A stretch of DNA of 44,997 nt from an uncultured Kiloniellales bacterium (GTDB lineage Bacteria > Pseudomonadota > Alphaproteobacteria > Kiloniellales > JAKSDN01), in the NCBI GenBank assembly GCA_947258885.1, contig CAMYKD010000014.1:9870-54866 (forward strand). Direction: 5' to 3'. Positions 33,881 to 42,042 of this stretch are shown here, piece by piece (within the stretch, counting starts at the first letter, position 1; every line of letters starts with the position of its first letter). Below the pieces are notes generated by a model. The model was not told where the DNA came from. It searched no databases and saw only the letters and a list, made by a program, of their open reading frames with translations. The translations under genes were made by a program, and so were the position numbers.

Positions 33881-35752
33881 GTGACGCAGTCCGAACAGCC
33901 GCTGGAGCGATTCAGGCGCGCGACGGGCGCGGCAATCCGCGCGATCGCCGAGCGTGACGACGTCACCGCCGCCTTCGTGCCCAATCCGCAAGGGCTGGTC
34001 GGGTCCGAGGCCCGCCTGCCGCTGCCGTCGCGCGACCTTCCCATCGACGAGATCGCCCAGGTGCGCGGCGAGGCCGACACTCTGGCGCTGAAGCTGCGCC
34101 ATCACGACGGGGCCTTGCACGCCCGCCAGCGGCCGGCCGAGTCCGCGGCCCGTGAGATCTTCGACGCGGTCGAGCAGGCCCGCTGCGAGTCCCTCGGCAT
34201 GCGGCACATGGCCGGGGTCGCGGCCAACCTGGACGCGGCCTGGGACGAGCGCTACCGCAGCCGTGGCTACAACCGGGCCGCCAGCCGCGAGGAGGCGCCG
34301 CTCTCCGAAGTGCTCAGGGTGCTGGCCCGCGAGGCCATGACCGGTCAGGCACCGCCGGCGGCGGCCAGAGCCATGGTCGATCTGTGGCGGCCGGCGCTCG
34401 ACCCGCGGGTGCTGAAGGATCTTGGCCGGCTGAGCGAGCGGGCGGCGGACCAGGTCGCCTACGCCGACGCGGTCCGCGAGATGCTCGACCACCTGGACAT
34501 GGACAGCAGCACCGAGGACGAGCCGCTCGGCGACGAGGACAGCGAGAGCCAGGGGGAAGACGCCGAGACCGATCCGAACGAAGCCCAGGGCGAGGGCGGC
34601 GAGAGCGACGCCGACAGCCCGAGCAGCCTGGAGGGCGAGCTGGCCGAGGCCGGCGAAGCCGAGGGCAGCGACGAGCAGGCGGCCGAGGTGGACGGCGACA
34701 TGATGTCCGGCGCCGGCGACGAGGAGCCCGGCCGGCCCGGCCGCCCGCCGGACTTCGACGACCGCCGCAATGCATCGCGCGAGGACGCCTACCGCACCTT
34801 CAGCACCGAGTTCGACGAGGTGGTCGAGGCCGACCAGCTGTGCGACGCCGACGAGCTCGGCCGCCTGCGCCAGCTGCTCGACCAGCAGTTGGCCCATCTG
34901 CACGGGGTGATCGCGCGCCTCGCCAACCGCCTGCAGCGCCGCCTGCTGGCCAAGCAGACCCGGGCCTGGAACTTCAACCTGGAAGAGGGCCTGCTGGACA
35001 CCGCCCGCCTCGCCCGGGTCGTGGTCAACCCGGCGCACTCGCTGTCCTACAAGCAGGAGAAGGAGACCGAGTTCCGCGACACCGTGGTCTCGCTGCTGAT
35101 CGACAACTCCGGCTCGATGCGCGGCCGGCCGATCACCGTCGCGGCGATGAGCGCCGACATCCTGGCCCACACGCTGGAACGCTGCGGCGTCAAGGTCGAG
35201 ATCCTGGGCTTCACCACGCGCATGTGGAAGGGCGGACAGTCGCGCGAGCGCTGGATCGCGGCCGGCAAGCCGGCGGGCCCGGGCCGGCTCAACGACCTGC
35301 GCCACATCGTCTACAAGCCGGCCGACGCGCCCTGGCGGCGCACGCGCAAGAACCTGGGCCTGATGCTGCGCGAGGGCATCCTCAAGGAGAACATCGACGG
35401 CGAGGCGCTGCTGTGGGCGCACCAGCGGCTGCTCGGCCGGCCGGAGCAGCGGCGCATCCTGATGGTGATCTCCGACGGCGCACCGGTCGACGACTCGACC
35501 CTCTCGGTCAATCCCGGCAACTACCTCGAGCGCCACCTGCGCGAGGCGATCGACTGGATCGAGACCCGCTCGCCGGTCGAGCTGGTTGCGATCGGCATCG
35601 GCCATGACGTGACCCGCTACTACCGCCGGGCGGTGACCATTATCGACGCCGAGCAGCTGGGCGGCACCATGTTGGAAAAGCTGACCGAGCTGTTCGACGA
35701 GGAGCCGGCGCACGAGCTCCCGGCCCGGCGCCGGGCCGGCGGGCGGCGCTAG
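33881..35752 (+). CDS. cobT: Cobaltochelatase subunit CobT
   Basis: Partner of CobS in aerobic cobalamin synthesis. The 623-residue protein starts at GTG 33881. The N-terminal domain (about 1-200) is followed by a strongly acidic region at about 205-265 ([20 protein letters not shown]) and a C-terminal von Willebrand factor A domain with an intact MIDAS start Asp408-x-Ser410-x-Ser412 ([11 protein letters not shown]). CobT couples CobS ATP hydrolysis to metal insertion by CobN. A 19-bp gap separates it from the haloalkane dehalogenase gene. Confidence 0.96.
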   Translation: MTQSEQPLERFRRATGAAIRAIAERDDVTAAFVPNPQGLVGSEARLPLPSRDLPIDEIAQVRGEADTLALKLRHHDGALHARQRPAESAAREIFDAVEQARCESLGMRHMAGVAANLDAAWDERYRSRGYNRAASREEAPLSEVLRVLAREAMTGQAPPAAARAMVDLWRPALDPRVLKDLGRLSERAADQVAYADAVREMLDHLDMDSSTEDEPLGDEDSESQGEDAETDPNEAQGEGGESDADSPSSLEGELAEAGEAEGSDEQAAEVDGDMMSGAGDEEPGRPGRPPDFDDRRNASREDAYRTFSTEFDEVVEADQLCDADELGRLRQLLDQQLAHLHGVIARLANRLQRRLLAKQTRAWNFNLEEGLLDTARLARVVVNPAHSLSYKQEKETEFRDTVVSLLIDNSGSMRGRPITVAAMSADILAHTLERCGVKVEILGFTTRMWKGGQSRERWIAAGKPAGPGRLNDLRHIVYKPADAPWRRTRKNLGLMLREGILKENIDGEALLWAHQRLLGRPEQRRILMVISDGAPVDDSTLSVNPGNYLERHLREAIDWIETRSPVELVAIGIGHDVTRYYRRAVTIIDAEQLGGTMLEKLTELFDEEPAHELPARRRAGGRR

Positions 35753-35771
35753 GGAGCGGGGTAGCGGCGCC

Positions 35772-36653
35772 ATGATTTCAGCGGCGGAACGATACGAAAA
35801 GCAGCGGGCGACGGTGAAGGGCAGGTCGATGTCCTACATCGAGGCCGGCACCGGCGACCCGATCGTCTTTCTCCACGGCAACCCGACGTCGTCCTATTTG
35901 TGGCGCAACGTGATGCCGCATCTCGAGGGGCAGGGCCGGCTGATCGCGCCCGATCTGATCGGCATGGGCGACAGCGACAAGCTGGAAGACAGCGGCCCCG
36001 GCCGCTACCGCTTCGTCGAGCACCGCACCTATCTGGACGGTCTGCTCGCCGCAACGGGCGTGACATCGAACGTCACCTTCGTGGTTCACGACTGGGGCTC
36101 CGCGCTGGGATTCGACTGGGCCGCGCGGCACCGCGACGCGGTCAAGGGGATCGCCTACATGGAGGCCATCGTCCAACCCGTGACCTGGGACGACTGGCCG
36201 CCGCCGGTGCGCCAGGCGTTCCAGGCCTTCCGCTCGCCGGCCGGCGAGAAGATGGTGCTGGAGCAGAACGTCTTCGTCGAGCAGATCCTGCCCGGCGCGG
36301 TGCTGCGGGACTTGAGCGACGAGGAAATGGCGGTCTACCGGCGGCCCTACCGCGAGCCCGGCGAGAGCCGGCGGCCGACCCTGACCTGGCCGCGCGAGAT
36401 CCCCCTGGAGGGCGAGCCCGCCGACGTGGTCGAGATCGTCCGCGGCTACGGCGAATGGCTCGGCGACAGCGACCTGCCGAAGCTCTTCGTCAACGCCGAG
36501 CCGGGCGCCATTCTGCGCGGATCGCAGCGCGACTTCTGCCGCGGCTGGCCGAACCAGGAGGAGGTCACGGTCGAGGGCAGCCACTTCATCCAGGAAGACA
36601 GCCCGGACGACATCGGCCGGGCCGTCTCCGCGTGGCTGCGGAGGATCGGCTGA
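35772..36653 (+). CDS. Haloalkane dehalogenase (HLD-II/DhaA-like)
   Basis: A 293-residue alpha/beta hydrolase. Catalytic residues match the HLD-II layout: Asp107 nucleophile ([10 protein letters not shown]), Glu131 acid (AYMEAIV), His271 ([10 protein letters not shown]), and halide-holding Asn37 ([12 protein letters not shown]) and Trp108. DLIGMGDSD is also typical. These enzymes hydrolyse a carbon-halogen bond without cofactor. The start ATG at 35772 is 19 bp after cobT, so it may share the cob transcript. Natural substrate is unknown. Similarity rests on the motif set, and some relatives with this motif set act on other substrates. Confidence 0.88.
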   Translation: MISAAERYEKQRATVKGRSMSYIEAGTGDPIVFLHGNPTSSYLWRNVMPHLEGQGRLIAPDLIGMGDSDKLEDSGPGRYRFVEHRTYLDGLLAATGVTSNVTFVVHDWGSALGFDWAARHRDAVKGIAYMEAIVQPVTWDDWPPPVRQAFQAFRSPAGEKMVLEQNVFVEQILPGAVLRDLSDEEMAVYRRPYREPGESRRPTLTWPREIPLEGEPADVVEIVRGYGEWLGDSDLPKLFVNAEPGAILRGSQRDFCRGWPNQEEVTVEGSHFIQEDSPDDIGRAVSAWLRRIG

Positions 36654-36748
36654 GTCCCGATCCGGGCCGTTTCGCTAGGCTATGCTTAGAGTCCAGCGGC
36701 CCTGATCTTGGGGAAGGCGCAGTCGCGGAGCCTGACGACGCCAGAAGC

Positions 36749-37429
36749 TTGGCGCACATAGAGATCTTCGAGGGTCTCGAGGACGCGGAGCGCCGCCGCC
36801 TCGAGGCGCGCTGCCGCTGGCAGCGGTACAAGAGCGGCGAGCCTATTCTCGCCCATGGCAGCGACAGCCGGGAGGTCTTCTTTGTCGCCCGGGGCGCCGT
36901 CAATGTCGTCAACGTTTCGCTCTCGGGCCGCGAGGTCGCCTTCGCGGCGATCGGGGTCGGGGACTGCTTCGGCGAGCTCTCCGCAATCGAGGGCAAGCCG
37001 CGCTCGGCGCGCGTCGTCGCCAGCGAAGACACGCTTCTCGCGATCCTGCCCTCGGAGGCCTTCGTAGAGCTGCTGCAGAACCGGGCAGGGGTCACGTTCA
37101 GGCTGCTCCAGCGGCTCACGCAGATGGTGCGCGCGGGCGACCTGCGCATCATGGAGCTCAGCACGCTGGCGGCGAGCGACCGGGTCTATGCGGAACTGCT
37201 GCGCATGGCCGAACCCGACGCGACGGTGCCGGGGCGCTGGGTGGTGCGCCCGCTGCCGCCGCTGCGCGAGATCGCCAGCCGCGTCAGCACGACCCGCGAG
37301 ACGGTCGCCCGCGCGCTCGGCCAGCTCTACCGCGGCGACCTGGTCCGGCGCCGGGGCCGGGTGCTCTACCTATCCGACCGCGACAGGCTGGAAGCCTACG
37401 TCGACGCCCGGCGGATCGAGGGGCCGTAA
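36749..37429 (+). CDS. Crp/Fnr family transcriptional regulator
   Basis: A cyclic-nucleotide-binding-domain regulator of about 226 residues. Residues about 5-120 form the beta-barrel with the phosphate-binding-like cassette GDCFGELSAIEGKPRSA. Residues about 145-220 form a Crp-type winged helix (LPPLREIASRVSTTRETVARAL). There are no Fnr-type N-terminal cysteines. No ATG or GTG fits the frame, and TTG 36749 is the best start (LAHIEIFEGL), but a further upstream non-standard start is possible. It lies just upstream of a Crp-like palindrome at 37480 and a small membrane protein. Confidence 0.86.
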   Translation: MAHIEIFEGLEDAERRRLEARCRWQRYKSGEPILAHGSDSREVFFVARGAVNVVNVSLSGREVAFAAIGVGDCFGELSAIEGKPRSARVVASEDTLLAILPSEAFVELLQNRAGVTFRLLQRLTQMVRAGDLRIMELSTLAASDRVYAELLRMAEPDATVPGRWVVRPLPPLREIASRVSTTRETVARALGQLYRGDLVRRRGRVLYLSDRDRLEAYVDARRIEGP

Positions 37430-37479
37430 CGGCCGGCGCCACAAGCGCTCCGAGAGAAATCCGGAAAATCTACACCAAG

Positions 37480-37500
37480 TGTGACGCTCGTCACTTGACC
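37480..37500 (+). promoter_or_regulatory. Crp-like palindrome overlapping a -35 hexamer
   Basis: TGTGAcgctcgTCACT at 37480-37495 resembles the Crp consensus TGTGA-N6-TCACA at 9 of the 10 conserved half-site bases. TTGACC (37495-37500) directly follows and would serve as a -35. No convincing -10 was found at normal spacing. It lies 51 bp after the Crp-family gene and 71 bp before the 38-residue gene, so the regulator may act on itself or on that gene. Confidence 0.5.
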
Positions 37501-37565
37501 CCCTGCGAACGCGCCCCACGTGCAGATAGCGGCTGTTAGGAAAGCCGCCAAAGGGAGATGAGCTC

Positions 37566-37682
37566 GTGTTGTGGCGAAAAGTCGGTGTCATCGCGATAGA
37601 CGGACTCGCCATCCTGGCGGGCCTCGCGATCTCAACTCCGTTCTTCCTGGTGCTGCTTACGCCCTTCCTCGGTGGCCTCTAG
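37566..37682 (+). CDS. 38-residue hydrophobic membrane microprotein
   Basis: GTG 37566 encodes 38 residues to TAG 37680-37682: a short positively charged start (MLWRKVGVIAID), then a hydrophobic helix (GLAILAGLAISTPFFLVLLT) and PFLGGL. AAGGGAG at 37551-37557 provides a good ribosome-binding site 8 bases upstream. It is downstream of the Crp-family gene and its candidate operator. It could be a membrane regulatory or stress peptide. Too short for family assignment. Confidence 0.62.
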   Translation: MLWRKVGVIAIDGLAILAGLAISTPFFLVLLTPFLGGL

Positions 37683-37712
37683 GTATGACCGGGCAGTCGC
37701 GCGCCGGGTGGG

Positions 37713-38323
37713 CTACAGGTTTGCTTTGAAGAACGCGAGCGTGCGCTGCCAAGCCAGCTTGGCGTCGGCCTCGTCGTAGCGCGCGCTGGTCGGGTTGGCG
37801 AAGGCGTGGTCGGCCTCGTACCAGTGGCTGGTCGCGCGCTTGCCTGCCTCCGTCATGGCCGTCTCGAAGCCGCCGACCATCTCCCGGTTGATCCACCCGT
37901 CGCGCGTTGCGAAGTGGCCGAGCACGGGGCCCTTCAGGTTCTTCAGGTCCTCGGCCGTGCGGTTGACACGGCCATAGTAGACCACCGTGGCCTCGACCGG
38001 CGCGGCGATCGAGGCGTTCAGGGACCAGCCGCCGCCGAAGCACCAACCGATCGTGGCGACCCGCTCGTCGACCTGCTGCATCAGGGCGCACGCGCCGTTG
38101 GGCGTGTCGGCCACCCCGCCGTCGTAGAGGTCGACCGCAAGCGCCACATAGCCGGCCTTGGCGAGCTCAGCGGCCACGGCCTTGATCTGATCGTTTAAGC
38201 CCCACCACTCGTGGACCAACAGCACGGCGGGGCGGCGCGCGCCAGGCGCGGGGCGGCGAGCACGGCGGCCAGGGGCAATTGGGCCAGTCCGGTCAGGACC
38301 TGGCGGCGGGCAAGCGACGACAT
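37713..38323 (-). pseudogene. Frameshifted dienelactone hydrolase family gene
   Basis: A Tat-type signal begins at ATG 38323 (MSSLARRQVLTGLAQLPLAA), with a strong GGAGGAAAG ribosome-binding site, but its frame stops at 38195. The catalytic domain resumes in another frame around 38240 (PAVLLVHEWWGLNDQIK) and runs to 37713 with the catalytic Cys (GWCFGGG), Asp (HFATRDGWIN) and His (YEADHAFANP). The total length, 611 nt, is not a multiple of 3. The piece is shorter than a usual dienelactone hydrolase of about 230 residues, and the stretch between ALMQQVD and TIGWCFGG looks deleted. I treat it as decayed. A sequencing error is the alternative. Confidence 0.72.
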
Positions 38324-38457
38324 GGCTTTCCTCCCTCGGTTCAACCTTTGGTTCTCTATGCCGCAAATGCCGCCGAAAGGCACGTTCCGGGCGCGGGGTC
38401 TCACGCGATCGTGAGGAAGTGCCTGCGGACACGCCGCGAATCGGCTAAAGAGAGGCC

Positions 38458-39426
38458 ATGACCTTGAGGCACTGCATCCTTGTCCTCGCTCTTCTGGCGC
38501 CGGGCGCCGCGCTCGCGGCCAAACCGCTCGAACTCTCGAGCCGCCGGGTCCACCTCAACGCGGAGGACCGGACGGTAGATCGCGTCGGCGCGCTCGTGTG
38601 GCGGGGCGGGATCGAGATCTTCTCGAAAGACGAGGACTTCGGCGGCCTGTCCGGCCTGCTGGTCGGCGCCGACCGGGCGCGGCTGACCATGGTGAGCGAC
38701 CGGGGCCGGTGGATCACCGCGCGCCTGGTCTACGACGCGGAGGGTCGGCTCGCCGGCATCGCCGGCGGGCGGATCGGCGCGCTCGCCGGGCCGGACGGCA
38801 GACGCCTCAAGGGCAAGCGCCGCAAGGACGCGGAGTCCCTGGCCGCCCTCTCCGACGGCTCGTTGCTGGTCAGCTTCGAGCACGAACACCGCATCCTGCG
38901 CTATCCGCCCGCGCCGCGGGTCTTCGGCCGCCCGCCTGCGGTCCTCGATCCGCCGCCCGACCTGCCCGACCTGCCCCGCAACAAGGGCCTGGAGGCGCTC
39001 GTCGTCCTGGACGGCCGCCGCCTGCTGGGGATCACCCAGGGCCGCGACAAGGACGAGGACATCGCCGCCTTCCTCCGGCAGGACGGCCGCTGGTCCCGCC
39101 TGAGCTATCCCAAGCACGGGGAGTTCAAGCCGACCGGCGCAACCCTGCTGCCGGACGGCAATCTGCTGGTCCTGGAGCGGCGCTTTACCTGGCTGGGCGG
39201 GCCGGCGGCCCGCCTCGTCGTGGTCGAGGCGAAGCAGGTCCGCCCCGGGGCCGTGCTGGACGGTCGCGAGATCGCGGAGATCCGGCTGCCCTACACGGTC
39301 GACAACATGGAGGGTATCGCCGCCCGGCGCGGTCCCAAGGGCGAGACGCTGATCTATCTGCTCTCGGACGACAACTTCAGCGCGCTGCAGCGCACGCTGC
39401 TGCTGATGTTCGCGCTGGAGGAATGA
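38458..39426 (+). CDS. Secreted esterase-like activity of phytase family protein
   Basis: A 322-residue exported protein with a signal peptide (residues 1-20, MTLRHCILVLALLAPGAALA). The FGGLSGLLVGADRARLTMVSDRGRW and DAESLAALSDGSLLVSFEHEHRI segments match the phytase-like beta-propeller family with proposed esterase activity (PF13449). The C-terminal YTVDNMEGIAARRGPKGETLIYLLSDDNFS is also characteristic. An AGAGAGG ribosome-binding site lies 2 bases upstream of ATG. It is convergent with rpmB, a pairing I recall from related bacteria. True enzymatic activity is unproven. Confidence 0.85.
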   Translation: MTLRHCILVLALLAPGAALAAKPLELSSRRVHLNAEDRTVDRVGALVWRGGIEIFSKDEDFGGLSGLLVGADRARLTMVSDRGRWITARLVYDAEGRLAGIAGGRIGALAGPDGRRLKGKRRKDAESLAALSDGSLLVSFEHEHRILRYPPAPRVFGRPPAVLDPPPDLPDLPRNKGLEALVVLDGRRLLGITQGRDKDEDIAAFLRQDGRWSRLSYPKHGEFKPTGATLLPDGNLLVLERRFTWLGGPAARLVVVEAKQVRPGAVLDGREIAEIRLPYTVDNMEGIAARRGPKGETLIYLLSDDNFSALQRTLLLMFALEE

Positions 39427-39444
39427 GTGGGGGAGTCGTTCGTA

Positions 39445-39510
39445 GTCCCTCAGACGCCGGGCGGGCGCCTCCGCGCCCTTGGCTTCGCTCGCATAAGCTC
39501 GCGGGGCCGC
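39445..39510 (+). repeat. Intergenic repeat copy A
   Basis: Starts GTCCCTCAGACGCCGGGCGG and ends in GCGGGGCCGC. The first 44 bases are identical to copy C (40189-40266, opposite strand). It lies in the gap between the phytase-like gene and rpmB. Confidence 0.85.
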
Positions 39511-39521
39511 AGTCGCGGCCC
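39504..39521. terminator. Perfect GGGCCGC-AGTC-GCGGCCC hairpin between convergent genes
   Basis: A 7-bp GC-rich stem with a 4-base loop, between the stops of the phytase-like gene and rpmB. No T-run follows on either strand, so it is a weak candidate for a terminator and may be part of repeat copy A. Confidence 0.3.
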
Positions 39522-39542
39522 TTGTGACTTCCGTCTTCCGAC

Positions 39543-39887
39543 TCAGGCGTCGACTGGGGTCTCGGCCGGAGATTCCGGGGCGGCCGCGGGGGTCTCCGGC
39601 GCGGCGGCGGCCTTGGCCTTCTCGACCCGGCGTTTGAGCACGCGCGCGCTCTTGCCGAGCTTGGCGGTCGGCGTCGACAGCAGGAAGGCGTCCAGGCCGC
39701 CGCGCTTCTCTATGGTGCGGATCGCGCGGGTGGTCAGGCGCAGCCGCACGGCCTCGCCCAGGGCGTCGCTCATCAGCGACGCGCGCTGGAGGTTCGGCAG
39801 AAAGCGCCGCCGCGTCCGGTTGTTGGCGTGGCTCACGTTGTTGCCGGTCTGGACGCCCTTGCCGGTGAAATCGCAACGTCGTGCCAT
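39543..39887 (-). CDS. rpmB: 50S ribosomal protein L28
   Basis: A ribosomal subunit protein of 114 residues. The start has the standard [23 protein letters not shown], followed by [28 protein letters not shown] and [17 protein letters not shown]. The last 20 or so residues are an Ala/Pro/Glu-rich extension not typical of L28 from many phyla, and the core is full length. The start is ATG 39887. It lies beside a repeat cluster and is convergent with the phytase-like gene. Confidence 0.96.
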   Translation of the reverse strand: MARRCDFTGKGVQTGNNVSHANNRTRRRFLPNLQRASLMSDALGEAVRLRLTTRAIRTIEKRGGLDAFLLSTPTAKLGKSARVLKRRVEKAKAAAAPETPAAAPESPAETPVDA

Positions 39888-40017
39888 GGCGTTACATCCT
39901 GCTTTCGACTGGTCCTGGCGGAAAACGAAGCGCCGGGCCGCCCTCGAAGGCGCCCGGGCCGGCCAGGGTTCTAGGCCAAGCGGCCGGCGGGGTCAAGCCC
40001 GCGCTGAGTCTTTCTCG

Positions 40018-40118
40018 GTCCCTCAGACGCCGGGCGCGGCCATCCGGCCGCTTGGCTTCGCTCGCCCCTTCGTCAAGCTCAGGGTGAGGTGGCTCGCGGG
40101 GCCTCAACGGCCCAGTGC
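40018..40118 (+). repeat. Intergenic repeat copy B
   Basis: Starts GTCCCTCAGACGCCGGGCGC, contains CTTGGCTTCGCTCGC, and continues with GGGGCCTCAACGGCCCAGTG. It faces copy C, so together they form a large imperfect inverted repeat filling most of the 409-bp rpmB-meaB gap. No gene is seen there. Confidence 0.85.
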
Positions 40119-40143
40119 GCGAAGGACACGGGTCCTCCGCGCA
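40116..40143. repeat. 28-bp hairpin at the centre of the B/C inverted pair
   Basis: TGCGCG, A, AGGAC, ACGG loop, GTCCT, C, CGCGCA. Eleven pairs with one mismatch. It abuts the right end of copy B. Confidence 0.7.
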
Positions 40144-40188
40144 GGTTCTCCGGCCCTTTGCGCACAAAGCGATCCGGCCCTTTTTGTT

Positions 40189-40266
40189 CATTGGGCCATT
40201 GAGGCCCCGCGCGCTCGTGCGCGCGAAGCCAAGGGCGCGGAGGCGCCCGCCCGGCGTCTGAGGGAC
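40189..40266 (-). repeat. Intergenic repeat copy C (inverted relative to A and B)
   Basis: Read on the minus strand it starts GTCCCTCAGACGCCGGGCGG, matching copy A for its first 44 bases, and ends GGGGCCTCAATGGCCCAATG, matching the end of copy B. It ends 30 bp before the meaB stop. Confidence 0.85.
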
Positions 40267-40296
40267 CAAGTAAAGACTCACCCGCACCCGCCTCGG

Positions 40297-41322
40297 TCAC
40301 TTCCCAGTCGGAGCCTGGCCCAAGAAGCTCTTCAGAAGGCTGAGCGCGGCCACCGTCGGGGTGATCCGGCCGGCCGTGACCTCGGCCTCGAGCGCGGCCA
40401 GCCGGCGCGCCACCTCGGGGTCGGCTTTCAGGGCGGCCAGCAGGCTCTCGCTGACCTCGTTCCACATCCAGGCCTTGGCCTGCCGGGCCCGTTTGTCCTC
40501 GAAGGCGCCATGCTCGCCCTGCACCTGCCGGAACCTGCCGACCGTCTCCCAAACCTCGGCGACGCCCCGGCCGGTCAGCGCCGAGCAGGTGAGCACCGGC
40601 GGGCGCCAGTCGGGCGTGGCCGGGCGCAGCAGGTTGAGCGCGCTCGCGTATTCGGCCGCAGCCCGCCCGGCCGCCGCCTCGAGCTCGCCGTCCGCCTTGT
40701 TGATCACCAGCAGGTCGGCCAGCTCGACGATGCCCTTCTTGAGGCCCTGCAGCTCGTCGCCGCCGGACGGCAGCAGGAGCAGCAGGAACATGTCGACCAT
40801 GTCGGCCACCGCGGTCTCGGACTGGCCGACGCCGACCGTCTCGACGATCACCACGTCGAAGCCGGCCGCCTCGCAGGCGAGCAGCGCCTCGCGCGTGCGC
40901 CGCGCCACGCCGCCCAGGGTGCCGCCGGTGGGCGACGGCCGGATGAACGCGGCCTCGCTGCGCGCCAGCTCCTGCATCCGGGTCTTGTCGCCCAGGATCG
41001 AGCCGCCGGTCTTCTTCGAGGAGGGATCGACGGCCAGCACCGCGACCCGGTGGCCGGCCTCGATCAGGCGCAGGCCGAAGCGCTCGATGAAGGTCGACTT
41101 GCCGACTCCCGGCACCCCGGAGATACCGAGCCGGACCGAGCGGCCGCTCTCCGGCAGCAGACGCGCCATAAGGGCTTCGGCCTCCGCCCGGTGATCGGCC
41201 CGCGTGGATTCGATCAGCGTGATCGCCCGCGCCAGCGCCCGCCGGTTGCCCGCCAATACGCGCTCGGCCAGACCCTCGGGCGCGGCTTTGTCGGCGGCCT
41301 TGGCGGCCTTGCCGCGGGGCAT
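40297..41322 (-). CDS. meaB: Methylmalonyl-CoA mutase-associated GTPase MeaB
   Basis: A G3E GTPase that protects and reloads B12-dependent methylmalonyl-CoA mutase. The 341-residue protein has P-loop GVPGVGKST at 69-77, [18 protein letters not shown] (metal/GTP region), [13 protein letters not shown] and NKAD. The start is probably ATG 41322 with a GGGAG sequence 10 bases upstream. An in-frame GTG at 41343 has a stronger upstream GGAGG, but that lies inside a repeat hairpin. The mutase itself is not in the window. A link with cobS/cobT is functional (cobalamin supply) rather than positional. Confidence 0.93.
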   Translation of the reverse strand: MPRGKAAKAADKAAPEGLAERVLAGNRRALARAITLIESTRADHRAEAEALMARLLPESGRSVRLGISGVPGVGKSTFIERFGLRLIEAGHRVAVLAVDPSSKKTGGSILGDKTRMQELARSEAAFIRPSPTGGTLGGVARRTREALLACEAAGFDVVIVETVGVGQSETAVADMVDMFLLLLLPSGGDELQGLKKGIVELADLLVINKADGELEAAAGRAAAEYASALNLLRPATPDWRPPVLTCSALTGRGVAEVWETVGRFRQVQGEHGAFEDKRARQAKAWMWNEVSESLLAALKADPEVARRLAALEAEVTAGRITPTVAALSLLKSFLGQAPTGK

Positions 41323-41342
41323 CAGAGGCGGGCTCCCAAACA

Positions 41343-41431
41343 CTCGCCCTCCCTCTCCCAGAGGGCGAGGGATAGCGGAGCCCGGTAACGGTCAAGGCGC
41401 CCTCTCCCCTCGGGAGAGGGTCGGGGTGAGG
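41343..41431. repeat. Paired palindromes upstream of meaB
   Basis: CTCGCCCTC (41343-41351) pairs perfectly with GAGGGCGAG (41361-41369). A second palindrome with CCCTCTCC and GGAGAGGG arms lies at 41400-41420, followed by TCGGGGTGAGGG. This is reminiscent of the widespread CCTCTCCC/GGGAGAGGG REP-type repeats of proteobacteria. The first stem contains the alternative meaB GTG start. Confidence 0.7.
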
Positions 41432-41460
41432 GCGATTTGCTCTGCCGGTTCACCTTCAAG

Positions 41461-41889
41461 CTAGCCCTCCTCCCGCGCGGCCGTCTCGGCGCCGGGGCCG
41501 AGGGGCTGGCCGTAGCTGAACTCGACGAAGTTGCCGTCCGGATCCTTGAGGCCGCAGTAGTAGCCGACCGGGTAGGGCTCCTGGCGCGGCGGCCAGGCGA
41601 GGCAGCCGGCGGCGCGACCCTGCTCGGCCATCGCGTCGACCTCGGCCTGGCTCCCGAGCGCGAAGCCGAAGTGGCTGTAGTCGCCGTCGGCCTGGTCGCG
41701 CCCCGGCCCGCCCGGCAGCAGCACGAAGACGAAGTCGCGCTCGCGCCCCGGCTCGGCCAGCCAGACGATGCGCCCCGACCCCGCGCCGCGCTCGCGCACC
41801 GGCGCCAGGCCGCAGACGTCGCGGTAGAAGGCGACGCAGGCCTCCAGGTCGCGCACGTGCAGCGCCAGATGGGTGAGACGGGGTTTCAT
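41461..41889 (-). CDS. VOC family protein (glyoxalase/bleomycin-resistance fold)
   Basis: A 142-residue VOC metalloenzyme-like protein. The start MKPRLTHLALHVRDLEACVAFYRDVCGL carries the first metal-type His and the beta-alpha-beta fold. SHFGFALGS and LKDPDGNFVEFSYGQP form the second half with a metal-ligand Glu. Substrate cannot be inferred. The start ATG 41889 is in frame with a much longer shadow reading that is not credible. It is separated from meaB by the paired palindromes. Confidence 0.9.
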   Translation of the reverse strand: MKPRLTHLALHVRDLEACVAFYRDVCGLAPVRERGAGSGRIVWLAEPGRERDFVFVLLPGGPGRDQADGDYSHFGFALGSQAEVDAMAEQGRAAGCLAWPPRQEPYPVGYYCGLKDPDGNFVEFSYGQPLGPGAETAAREEG

Positions 41890-41949
41890 GGCCGCCAACC
41901 TAGCGCGCGCCGCGGGCCGGGTGAAGAGGCGCGATGCGGTCTTCCCAGG

Positions 41950-41990
41950 GCCCTCGGACGCCGGGCCGGCACCGCCGCCGCGGCCCTTTT
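41950..41990 (+). repeat. Degenerate repeat copy D
   Basis: GCCCTCGGACGCCGGGCC resembles the start of copies A to C with several changes, upstream of the hemolysin III-like gene. Listed as a divergent member. Confidence 0.45.
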
Positions 41991-42042
41991 GGGGACGTTC
42001 ATGGGCCCCTGGACACCAGATAGGCCCATATGTAAGGACTGG

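Noticed and set aside
32867-35773. 968-codon minus-strand open frame across cobS and cobT
   Set aside because: Long antisense frames are expected in high-GC DNA; both cobS and cobT on the plus strand have all family motifs.
37558-37599. 13-codon ATG frame overlapping the microprotein start
   Set aside because: Its ATG touches the AAGGGAG site with no spacing, so the GTG at 37566 is the better start.
39892-40287. 131-codon frame through the repeat cluster between rpmB and meaB
   Set aside because: Its sequence is produced by the repeats themselves, which contain open frames by chance; no protein domain is seen.
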